In this document: positions 45,102-52,822 of the stretch, piece by piece
Position numbering within the stretch: the stretch's first letter is position 1
Layout of the letters: the number at the start of each line of letters is the position of its first letter
DNA from: CBDCBA01 sp965214125
GTDB lineage: Bacteria > Planctomycetota > Phycisphaerae > Tepidisphaerales > Tepidisphaeraceae
Reading direction: 5' to 3'
NCBI GenBank assembly: GCA_965214125.1
Contig: CBDCBA010000014.1
Span: 28,635-92,634 of the forward strand
DNA: 64,000 nt
Program-made: the position numbers and the translations under genes
Notes under the pieces: generated by a model
Told to the model about the DNA's origin: nothing
Seen by the model: only the letters and a program-made list of their open reading frames with translations
The model's database searches: none

Positions 45102-46273
45102 CCGACGATCAAGAACGCCTTCGCCGTTGGCGGATGATTCTCGGCGGCGACCAGGCCGACGGCATCGGCTTGTCGCTCGGCCCGGCCGACCGCGCGATGG
45201 ATGGCGCCCTCGCGGCCGTCTACGACGTCCGGCGAAACGACGGCCCGCGACGCGGGGGGCTCGGCAAGAGCATGCCCAGCGTCGCCCGCTGGCTCGGCGA
45301 TATTCGCGAGCATTTTCCCAAGGACGTGGTCCGCGTGCTCCAGCGCGACGCGCTCGAACGCCTGAACCTGCGGCAGATGCTCACCGAGCCGGAAATGCTC
45401 GAGGCGGTCGAGCCCGACGTGCACCTCGTCGCCGACCTGATGAGCCTCAGCGGCATGCTTCCCGCCCGCGCGAAGGAGGCCGCCCGCGCGGTGGTGCGCA
45501 AGTGCGTCGACGACCTGACGCGCAAGCTCCAACAGCCGATGCAGGAGGCGGTCGCCGGGGCGATCAACCGATCGGTTCGCAACCGCCGCCCGCGGCTGCG
45601 CGAAATCGACTGGCCCCGCACCATTCGGGCGAACCTGCGGCACTACCAGCCGGAGTACCAGACGATCGTCCCCGAGACGCGCATCGGCTTTGGTCGCCGG
45701 CGAAGCGGGCTGAAGGATGTGATCCTCTGCGTCGATCAGAGCGGCAGCATGGCCGCGAGCGTGGTCTACAGCGGCGTCTTCGGGGCAGTGCTCGCGTCGT
45801 TGCCGGCGGTGAAGACGAGCGTGGTGGTGTTCGACACGGCGGTGGTCGATCTGACGGAAAAGCTGGACGATCCCGTCGACGTGCTCTTCGGCTGCCAACT
45901 CGGCGGCGGCACCGACATCCACCGCGCCGTCAGCTACTGCCAGGGTCTGGTCACGCGACCGCACGACACGGTGATGGTGCTCATCAGCGACCTGTACGAG
46001 GGCGGCGTGCGCGAGAAGCTCCTCAAGCGTGCCGCCTCGATCCTGTCGAGCGGCGTGACGCTCGTGACGCTGCTGGCGCTGAGCGACGAGGGCGCCCCCA
46101 GCTACGACGCCCGCCTTGCCGCGGAGTTGGCGCAACTCGGCTCGCCCGCGTTCGCCTGCACGCCGACGCTCTTTCCCGACCTGATGGCGGCGGCGCTGAC
46201 GAAGCAGGACCTGGCCCAGTGGGCCGCAGCGCACGAGATTCAGGTCGCGGGCGCCGCCGGCGGCGGGGCGTGA
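45098..46273 (+). CDS. VWA domain protein of the MoxR cassette
   Basis: A 391-residue protein. The N-terminal about 200 residues are helical and charged; the C-terminal half is a von Willebrand factor A domain. The MIDAS metal site is complete: DQSGS at residues 213-217, threonine T272 in GGGTDI, and D298 in LISDLYEG. This is the natural partner of the MoxR ATPase, comparable to CoxE/YehL-type pairs. It starts at GTG 45098 inside the DUF5682 stop. The next gene starts 9 bases after its stop but has a signal peptide and a different function, so it may only share the transcript. Confidence 0.9.
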   Translation: MTDDQERLRRWRMILGGDQADGIGLSLGPADRAMDGALAAVYDVRRNDGPRRGGLGKSMPSVARWLGDIREHFPKDVVRVLQRDALERLNLRQMLTEPEMLEAVEPDVHLVADLMSLSGMLPARAKEAARAVVRKCVDDLTRKLQQPMQEAVAGAINRSVRNRRPRLREIDWPRTIRANLRHYQPEYQTIVPETRIGFGRRRSGLKDVILCVDQSGSMAASVVYSGVFGAVLASLPAVKTSVVVFDTAVVDLTEKLDDPVDVLFGCQLGGGTDIHRAVSYCQGLVTRPHDTVMVLISDLYEGGVREKLLKRAASILSSGVTLVTLLALSDEGAPSYDARLAAELAQLGSPAFACTPTLFPDLMAAALTKQDLAQWAAAHEIQVAGAAGGGA

Positions 46274-46282
46274 CCCGGTACG

Positions 46283-47494
46283 ATGGCCGCCATGCTGACC
46301 CTCGCGCCGCTGTTCCTGCTCGCGATCGTTGTGCAGCTCGCCACGCCGCAGGAGCCGCAACCCGTCGTCCTGCTCGGCAACCGGCTCGTGACCGAGGTTC
46401 CGCTGGCGGAGGAGATGCCGGTGCCGATTCGCAAGGCGGCCGTCGTCGACTTCACGACAAAGCAACTGAGCTGGGTCTACGACTGGGCGATCATCCCGCA
46501 CGCGCCGCGCGCGTGCATCGTGATCACGGGGCAGGAGGACTTTCTGCTGGGCATCCCGCCAAAGACGGTGGCGGCCAACCTGCTTCAGATCGCGGGCGAT
46601 TTGAGCAGTCGCGGCATCACGCCAATCCTGACAACCGTCATCCCGTTGCCAGCGGGGCGGCCGGAGAACGCGGCGATCGCGCAGTGCAACGCCGCATTAC
46701 TTGAATCCGCGGAAGACGCCGATGTCAGGCTGATTGACCTCGCGCGGTACTTCGGCGACGGCGAGCACCTGCACCCGGCGTTCGCCGCGGACGGCAATTA
46801 CCTCGCCGCCGCTGGCTACCGCGCCCTCGCCGATGCGGTTGCCGCCGTCGCAGCGGGCGATCGGTTGCAGGCCATCGACGTCCCAGATGCGGCCGAGGTT
46901 CCGGTCGATCCGTTCGACCCGTCGGTCCTTAGCAGGCAGCGTGTCGAGCGAATTGTCAACGCCTCGCCCGCCGAGGCGAATCTCGTGCTCCTCGGTGATT
47001 CGATCACCGAAGGCGGCGGGGATTGGGGCGAGCGCCTGGGGCGAAATGATGTCCGCAACGCCGGGCAGGGCGGCTACAGCACCGGGCAGATGCTCTGGCT
47101 GCTCGACGAGGCCGTGCTCTCCGCAAGGCCGCGCCGCGTGTTGATGATGGGCGGCATCAACGACCTGACGATCGGCGTCCCGCCGGAACGCCTCTTCGCG
47201 AATGTCGAGGAGATTGTCGTTCGACTCCAAGAAGCCGGCATCGAGGCGGTGTTGCAGTCGACGTTCTTTCAACGCGACAACCCCGGCACGCAGCCAATCA
47301 TCGCGAGGCACAACGAGCGGCTTCGACAACTCGCCGAGCAAAAGGGATTGATCTACCTCGACGTCAACCGCGTGCTGTCGGACGAGCGTGGCCTGCGTGC
47401 GGAGTTCACAACGGACAACACGCACCTGACCGAAGCCGGCTACCACGCATGGGCCACGCTCCTGCGGGACCATCTCGACCGGCACCCGCTGTAA
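46283..47494 (+). CDS. Secreted protein with two SGNH-type hydrolase domains
   Basis: A 403-residue protein with a hydrophobic N-terminus (signal or anchor, ATG 46283 or 46292). The first domain (about 25-200) has lost the catalytic serine: VLLGNRLVTE where GDS is expected, though it keeps a late DGNYLAAAGYRALAD block. The second (about 230-400) is intact: LLGDSITEGGG, NAGQGGYST, GGINDL and DNTHLTEAGYHAW give the Ser, Gly, Asn and Asp-His positions. The active half probably removes acyl or acetyl groups from a surface polymer. The inactive half may bind the same substrate. Confidence 0.85.
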   Translation: MAAMLTLAPLFLLAIVVQLATPQEPQPVVLLGNRLVTEVPLAEEMPVPIRKAAVVDFTTKQLSWVYDWAIIPHAPRACIVITGQEDFLLGIPPKTVAANLLQIAGDLSSRGITPILTTVIPLPAGRPENAAIAQCNAALLESAEDADVRLIDLARYFGDGEHLHPAFAADGNYLAAAGYRALADAVAAVAAGDRLQAIDVPDAAEVPVDPFDPSVLSRQRVERIVNASPAEANLVLLGDSITEGGGDWGERLGRNDVRNAGQGGYSTGQMLWLLDEAVLSARPRRVLMMGGINDLTIGVPPERLFANVEEIVVRLQEAGIEAVLQSTFFQRDNPGTQPIIARHNERLRQLAEQKGLIYLDVNRVLSDERGLRAEFTTDNTHLTEAGYHAWATLLRDHLDRHPL

Positions 47495-47587
47495 AGCTGG
47501 GGTTTTGCAGCGGGTTCGTCCCGATCTTCGGCGACCAAACCCGCCGCCCCGATAGTCTTCCGATCTCGACCGACCCGAAGGACGACC

Positions 47588-48577
47588 ATGAACACTTACC
47601 CACTCCTCTGCCTGTGCGGCCTGTCCGTGCTCGCTGGCACGGCCATGTTCGCGGCAGCGCACGACAATCACGCGCCGGCCGACCCGCCGACGGTGAACGA
47701 GCAGAACGCCCAGATCACCATCCGCGGCGCGTACCGCTTCATCCGCTCGAACGGCCTGCCCGGCCACGAAACGGGCGAGTTCCCCAACCGCGGCAACCCC
47801 AACCGCATCAGCGAGCAACGCCACAGCTTTCGCGTTCCGCTCGAACCCACCGTGGCCGAGCGACGGGACGCGGGCGGGCGGGGCGATCCGGGCGGGCGCC
47901 CGCCGGGACCGCCGGCGCTGTTCGGCGTGGCCCTCAACGGAATCCCGTGGGATCCGGGCACGGCCGAAGTCTGGCGCGACGGACAACACACTCGCGGTGG
48001 GCGGCCAGGTCCAAACGACTGGCGCTACGAGGCGATCGGCGGCGACGGCCAGGGCACCCTCGGCCTCGACGCCAGCCGCGCACACGTCCAGCCGACCGGC
48101 ACCTACCACTATCACGGCCTGCCGCACGCGCTGGTGGAGCAACTGTCAGGCGGCGACCGCTCGGGAATGCTTCTGATCGGCTGGGCCGCCGACGGCTACC
48201 CCATTTACGCCCCGTGGGGCCACCGCGACGCCGGCGATGCCGAGAGCGAGATGAAGGAGTTCGTCTCCAGCTACCGACTTAAGGAGGGCCAGCGTCCGCA
48301 ACGTGGCCCCGCCGGCAACTACGACGGCACGTTCACGCAAGACTACGAGTTTGCCGAGGGCGCCGGCGATCTCGACCGCTTCAACGGCCGCGAAGGCGTG
48401 ACGCCGGAGTTCCCCGACGGGACGTACTACTACGTCATCACCGAGCAGTTCCCATTCGTTCCGCGCGAACATCGCGGCGTACCGGACGAAAGCTTCTCGC
48501 GCGGCGTGGGTGGGCCAGGCGGACCCGGCGGGCCACGCGGCGCCGGAGGTCGTCGCCCGCCCCCGCCACGTCGGTAG
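47588..48577 (+). CDS. Secreted YHYH-domain protein
   Basis: A 329-residue protein with a signal peptide (cut near MFAAAHDN). The YHYH family is named from a motif present here as TGTYHYHGLPHAL near residues 160-172; GWAADGYPIYAPWGH and DGTFTQDYEF and GTYYYVITEQFPF are further hallmarks. The C-terminus is a disordered glycine/proline/arginine tail. Function of the family is unknown; it is secreted and possibly metal-binding through the histidines. It follows the SGNH gene after 93 bases. Confidence 0.82.
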   Translation: MNTYPLLCLCGLSVLAGTAMFAAAHDNHAPADPPTVNEQNAQITIRGAYRFIRSNGLPGHETGEFPNRGNPNRISEQRHSFRVPLEPTVAERRDAGGRGDPGGRPPGPPALFGVALNGIPWDPGTAEVWRDGQHTRGGRPGPNDWRYEAIGGDGQGTLGLDASRAHVQPTGTYHYHGLPHALVEQLSGGDRSGMLLIGWAADGYPIYAPWGHRDAGDAESEMKEFVSSYRLKEGQRPQRGPAGNYDGTFTQDYEFAEGAGDLDRFNGREGVTPEFPDGTYYYVITEQFPFVPREHRGVPDESFSRGVGGPGGPGGPRGAGGRRPPPPRR

Positions 48578-48613
48578 ACGGCGCTTTGCTGCGCCGTGCG
48601 ATACGGTGTGTGG

Positions 48614-50530
48614 ATGAAGCGCGAGCCCGAGAAGCTGGTCGGTTCCGCCGACTTCGACGTTGCAACCACCGCCCCCGGCCCGGCGGGGCAACTGCCGCTC
48701 ACCGACACGATGCTGCGCGACCGCCCCAGCGGGGATCTTTTCGGCCTGTCGCAAAACGCCGGGATGGGGTGGACGCCCGACGCGATGCTTGGCCCCGAGG
48801 TCCTGCTGCTGAGCACGCAGGGTGGTATTCGCAAGCCGAGCGGCGAGCCGATCGCGCTCGGCTACCACACGGGCCATTGGGAGGTCGGCCTGCTGATGGA
48901 GGAGGCGGCCGAGGTGGTCCGCAAGGCGGGCGGCGTGCCGTTCGCCGGCTTCGTCAGCGACCCCTGCGACGGCCGCACGCAGGGGACGACGGGCATGTTC
49001 GACTCGCTGCCGTACCGCAACGACGCCGCCGTGGTGCTGCGCCGCCTGATCCGGTCGCTCCCGACGCGGCGCGGCGTGGTCGGCGTGGCCACCTGCGACA
49101 AGGGCCTGCCGGCGATGATGCTCGCGCTCGCCGGCTGCGGGAGCCTGCCGGGCGTGATCGTCCCCGGCGGCGTAACGCTCCCGCCGGCGGTGGGGGAGGA
49201 CGCGGGCAAGGTCCAAACGATCGGTGCCCGCTACAGCGTGGGCGAGCTGACCTTGCAGGAGGCGGCCGAGCTTGGCTGCCGCGCCTGCGCCACACCGGGC
49301 GGCGGGTGCCAGTTCCTTGGCACGGCCGCGACGGCACAGGTCGTCGCCGAGGCTCTAGGGATGGCCGTGCCGCACGGCGCCCTTGCCCCGAGCGGGCAGC
49401 CGATTTGGCGTGATGTCGCCAAACGCTCGGCCGACGCGGTGCTTCGCATGATCCGCCGCAATGTCGCGATGCGGGACGTGCTGACGGACGATGCGATCGA
49501 GAACGCGATGACTGTCCACGCAGCCTTCGGCGGCTCGACCAACCTGCTGCTCCACATCCCAGCCATCGCCCACGCCGCGGGTTTGAATCGGCCGACGGTG
49601 GCGGACTGGACGCGCATCAACCTCCGCACACCGCGCCTTGTTGATGCGCTGCCGAACGGGCCGGTCGGGCACCCGACGGTGCGCGTGTACCTCGCCGGCG
49701 GGGTGCCGGAGGTGATGTTGCATTTGCGCGGTCTCGATCATTTGCACCTCGATGCCCGCACGGCCGCCGGCGTGCCGCTCGGCGAGGTGTTGGAGGCATG
49801 GGAGCGCAGCGAACGGCGAACGCGACTGCGTGATCTGTTGCATCAGCACGATGGGGTAGATCCGGATGACGTCATCCTGTCGCCCGCCCGCGCGAGGGAG
49901 AAGGGCTTGACGCCGACGGTCTGCTTTCCCACGGGAAATCTGTGCCCCGAGGGAGCGATCATCAAGTCGACCGCGATCGACCCGAGCGTCCTCGATGCCG
50001 ACGGCGTCTACCGGCACGAGGGGCCGGCGCGTGTATTCACCACCGAGCCGGCGGCGATCGAGGCGATCAAGTCCGCTCATATCCGAGCGGGCGACGTGAT
50101 TGTCCTCATCGGCCGCGGACCGATCGGGACGGGCATGGAGGAGACGTACCAGGTTACGAGCGCACTCAAGCATATCGCGTTCGGAAAGCACGTGGCACTC
50201 CTCACGGATGCGCGCTTCAGCGGCGTGAGCACCGGCGCCTGCATCGGGCACGTTGGGCCCGAAGCGCTTGCGGGCGGCCCGGTGGGCAAGCTACGCGATG
50301 GCGACACCGTTCGCATCGTGATCGACCCCCGCACGTTGGCGGGCCGGGTCGACCTTGTGGGCGATGATGCCGAGCGGACGTTGGCGGAGCGTCCGCCGCA
50401 CCCGGACCTGCGCCCGGACGACAACCTGCCCGACGACACGCGCCTCTGGGCGGCGCTGCAACAGTGCGGCGGCGGCACCTGGGGCGGCTGTGTCTACGAC
50501 GTGGATGCCATCCTCGCAAAGCTCCGGTAG
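48614..50530 (+). CDS. Dihydroxyacid/sugar-acid dehydratase (YjhG/YagF type)
   Basis: A 638-residue iron-sulfur dehydratase of the IlvD/Edd superfamily. Cluster cysteines occur in FVSDPCDGRTQG, GVATCDKGLPAMM and CRACATPGGGCQFLG. Other marks are NAMTVHAAFGGSTNLLLHIP and the C-terminal TDARFSGVSTGACIGHVGPE. Length and sequence are closest to the YjhG/YagF group, D-xylonate dehydratases, rather than IlvD. A GTG at 48596 would add 6 residues. It is followed after 10 bases by an FAH-family gene, consistent with sugar-acid breakdown. The activity is predicted by family resemblance. Confidence 0.88.
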   Translation: MKREPEKLVGSADFDVATTAPGPAGQLPLTDTMLRDRPSGDLFGLSQNAGMGWTPDAMLGPEVLLLSTQGGIRKPSGEPIALGYHTGHWEVGLLMEEAAEVVRKAGGVPFAGFVSDPCDGRTQGTTGMFDSLPYRNDAAVVLRRLIRSLPTRRGVVGVATCDKGLPAMMLALAGCGSLPGVIVPGGVTLPPAVGEDAGKVQTIGARYSVGELTLQEAAELGCRACATPGGGCQFLGTAATAQVVAEALGMAVPHGALAPSGQPIWRDVAKRSADAVLRMIRRNVAMRDVLTDDAIENAMTVHAAFGGSTNLLLHIPAIAHAAGLNRPTVADWTRINLRTPRLVDALPNGPVGHPTVRVYLAGGVPEVMLHLRGLDHLHLDARTAAGVPLGEVLEAWERSERRTRLRDLLHQHDGVDPDDVILSPARAREKGLTPTVCFPTGNLCPEGAIIKSTAIDPSVLDADGVYRHEGPARVFTTEPAAIEAIKSAHIRAGDVIVLIGRGPIGTGMEETYQVTSALKHIAFGKHVALLTDARFSGVSTGACIGHVGPEALAGGPVGKLRDGDTVRIVIDPRTLAGRVDLVGDDAERTLAERPPHPDLRPDDNLPDDTRLWAALQQCGGGTWGGCVYDVDAILAKLR

Positions 50531-50540
50531 CATCTCTCTT

Positions 50541-51710
50541 ATGACTGACTTCAACCGTAACGATGTCCTCCCGAACGGCGGCACGCTTGTCGGCCGGTGC
50601 TGGGTCGCTGCCGATGACGGCCCGCGCGTGGTGGCCGTGCGCGGCGACTCAATCGTCGACATCTCCGCGACCTTCCCGACGATGACGGCGCTCGTTAACG
50701 CCGACGATCCGCTCATCGCGCGAGAGGTCGATGGCCGCACGCTTGGCAGTGTCGAAACGATTCTCGCCGACAGTACTCACGACCGCTGGGACGGTGCTCC
50801 CGTTCGCCTGCTCGCCCCGAACGATCTGCTGGCGATCAAGGCGTGCGGCGTGACGTTTGTTCGCTCGCTGCTGGAGCGCGTCGTCGAGGAGAAGGCACAG
50901 GGCGACCCCCGGCGGGCACAGGAGATTCGGGCGATGATTCTCGACGCGCTCGGAGACGACTTGTCGAAAGTCGCGCCGGGCGCCGAGGAAACTCGCCGAC
51001 TCAAGGAGCAGTTCGTCGCCGCGGGGCTTTGGTCGCAATACCTGGAGGTCGGCATCGGGCCGGACCCCGAGGTGTTCACGAAAGCCCAGCCGATGGCGTC
51101 AGTCGGGTTCGGTGCGGAGGTGGGCGTGCTGCCGGATTCCGCGTGGAACAATCCCGAGCCGGAGGTCGTCCTTGCCGTCAGCCGGCGCGGCGACATCGTC
51201 GGGGCGACGCTCGGTAACGACGTGAACCTGCGCGACTACGAAGGCCGCAGCGCACTGCTGCTGGGCGAGGCGAAGGATCAGAACGCCTCGTGCGCCATTG
51301 GTCCGTTCATCCGTCTGTTCGACAAATCGTTCACGCTTGCGGACGTCGAGCGGTGCGACGTGGAACTCACGATCACCGGGCGCGACGGCTTTACGACGAC
51401 TGGCCGCAATCGCATGTCGCAGATCAGCCGCCCGCCGCGCGACCTTGTCGCGGCGGCTATCGGCAAGCATCACCAGTATCCCGATGGCCTGATGCTCTTT
51501 CTCGGCACCATGTTCGCCCCGACAGAGGATCGCGACGCCCCCGGCGTCGGCTTCACGCACCACGTGGGCGACCGCGTCGAGATCGCCAGTCCGCCGCTGG
51601 GTCGCCTGGTGAACTGGGTCAACCACACGGATGCGATCCCGCCGTGGACGTTTGGCGCAAGCGACCTGTTCGCGTTCCTTTCGCGGGCGACGTCAGAGAC
51701 TTTCGGGTAA
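50541..51710 (+). CDS. Fumarylacetoacetate-hydrolase-family protein
   Basis: A 389-residue enzyme of the FAH superfamily. The metal-binding glutamates are expected in NNPEPEVVLAVSRRG, with ATLGNDVNLRDYEGRSALLL and AKDQNASCAIGPFI following, the standard FAH layout. In non-phosphorylative pentose pathways a member of this family dehydrates 2-keto-3-deoxy-pentonate, so the pairing with the sugar-acid dehydratase supports such a role. Its end overlaps the convergent peptidase gene by 18 bases. Confidence 0.87.
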   Translation: MTDFNRNDVLPNGGTLVGRCWVAADDGPRVVAVRGDSIVDISATFPTMTALVNADDPLIAREVDGRTLGSVETILADSTHDRWDGAPVRLLAPNDLLAIKACGVTFVRSLLERVVEEKAQGDPRRAQEIRAMILDALGDDLSKVAPGAEETRRLKEQFVAAGLWSQYLEVGIGPDPEVFTKAQPMASVGFGAEVGVLPDSAWNNPEPEVVLAVSRRGDIVGATLGNDVNLRDYEGRSALLLGEAKDQNASCAIGPFIRLFDKSFTLADVERCDVELTITGRDGFTTTGRNRMSQISRPPRDLVAAAIGKHHQYPDGLMLFLGTMFAPTEDRDAPGVGFTHHVGDRVEIASPPLGRLVNWVNHTDAIPPWTFGASDLFAFLSRATSETFG

Positions 51711-52811
51711 ACGGTTCAAGTTCTCACAGCCTTCGCGGGTGACGACGACCATGTCCTCCACCCGCACGCCGCCGGCCCGCTTGCCGTACAGGCCGGGCTC
51801 GATCGTGAGCACGTCGCCCTCGACCAGCGGCGGACCCTTCGCGTCGAGCAGCGGCGCCTCGTGGACTTCGAGCCCGACACCGTGGCCGGTGCCGTGGGGC
51901 ATCGTCGCCTCCTCGCCTTCCGGCGGGCCGAAGCGGTAGCCGTGGCGTTCGATCACGCCGACCGCGGCGGCGTGAACGTCGGCCCCGGTCGCGCCCGGCC
52001 GCACCGCCGCGATGGCCGCCGCCTTTGCCTCGCAAACGGCAGCGTGCATCGCCTCCAACTCCTCCGTTGCCTGGCCGTGGACGAACGTGCGTGTCGCGTC
52101 GCCCCAGTAGCGCGATGTACGATCGTGCGGGAAAACGTCGATGATGATCGGCTCGCGCGTGCGGAGTGGGCCGCTGCCGCGGGCATGGCAATCGGCGCAG
52201 TGCGGCGGCCCGGCGACGATCATGCCGGCGTCGCTCGCGAAGCCGCGTGCGATGAGCAGCGACTCGATCATCGCCATCATCCGTTCGCTCGTCAGCGGCT
52301 GGCCGGCGTGCAGCAGCACGTCATCTTCGCCCACGGCCGTGGCGTGGATGATGTCGCCCGCGAAACCGATTGCCGCCTCCGATGCGGCCTGGCACGTCGT
52401 GATGAGCTCGATCTCGTCCGCCGTCTTGCTCCGCCGGTCGATGATGCCAAGCTCGAGGTCGAGGCGCACGTCGATCTTCGCGTCGCGCAGCACCTGCGCG
52501 TAGACGAGCGCTAACGAACGGTCGGCGACGACCGTGTTGTGGCCTACCTCCCGCAGCAGCGCGGCGACGGCTTGGGCTGTCGCGACGTCGCGCTCGCCGC
52601 TCAAGACACCGTCGTGAACGACGTCGGCCGGGCAGACGACGCGGTCGGCCTCCACCTGCGCCCGCGCCCGCGCGACCTCAATGTCGCGACAGATGAAGAC
52701 GCGCTCGTTTGGTAGTTCCAGCCACGCCGCCGGGTCGCCAACGGCGAAGCGGCATCGGTGGAACAGGGCCATGTTCTGAATTGGCAGGCCGGCGAGGAGC
52801 TTGGGCGTCAT
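51693..52811 (-). CDS. M24-family metallopeptidase (Xaa-Pro type)
   Basis: A 372-residue protein of the pita-bread fold family M24. The N-terminal domain is followed by the catalytic part: metal aspartates and histidine are expected at IIIDVFPHD, YWGDATRTF, PHGTGHGVGLEVHE and LTIEPGLY, all present. The sequence is closer to Xaa-Pro peptidases than to methionine aminopeptidases. It ends inside the FAH gene on the opposite strand, so the two convergent transcripts overlap. Its start is 11 bases downstream of the S9 peptidase stop, so the two peptidases form an operon. Confidence 0.9.
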   Translation of the reverse strand: MTPKLLAGLPIQNMALFHRCRFAVGDPAAWLELPNERVFICRDIEVARARAQVEADRVVCPADVVHDGVLSGERDVATAQAVAALLREVGHNTVVADRSLALVYAQVLRDAKIDVRLDLELGIIDRRSKTADEIELITTCQAASEAAIGFAGDIIHATAVGEDDVLLHAGQPLTSERMMAMIESLLIARGFASDAGMIVAGPPHCADCHARGSGPLRTREPIIIDVFPHDRTSRYWGDATRTFVHGQATEELEAMHAAVCEAKAAAIAAVRPGATGADVHAAAVGVIERHGYRFGPPEGEEATMPHGTGHGVGLEVHEAPLLDAKGPPLVEGDVLTIEPGLYGKRAGGVRVEDMVVVTREGCENLNRLPESL

Positions 52812-52822
52812 CGGGCGGCATC

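Noticed and set aside
46273..46283. SGNH gene as a sixth member of the MoxR cassette
   Set aside because: It is only 9 bases away, but it encodes a secreted hydrolase and I know of no link of that family to MoxR-VWA systems; shared transcript is the simplest reading.
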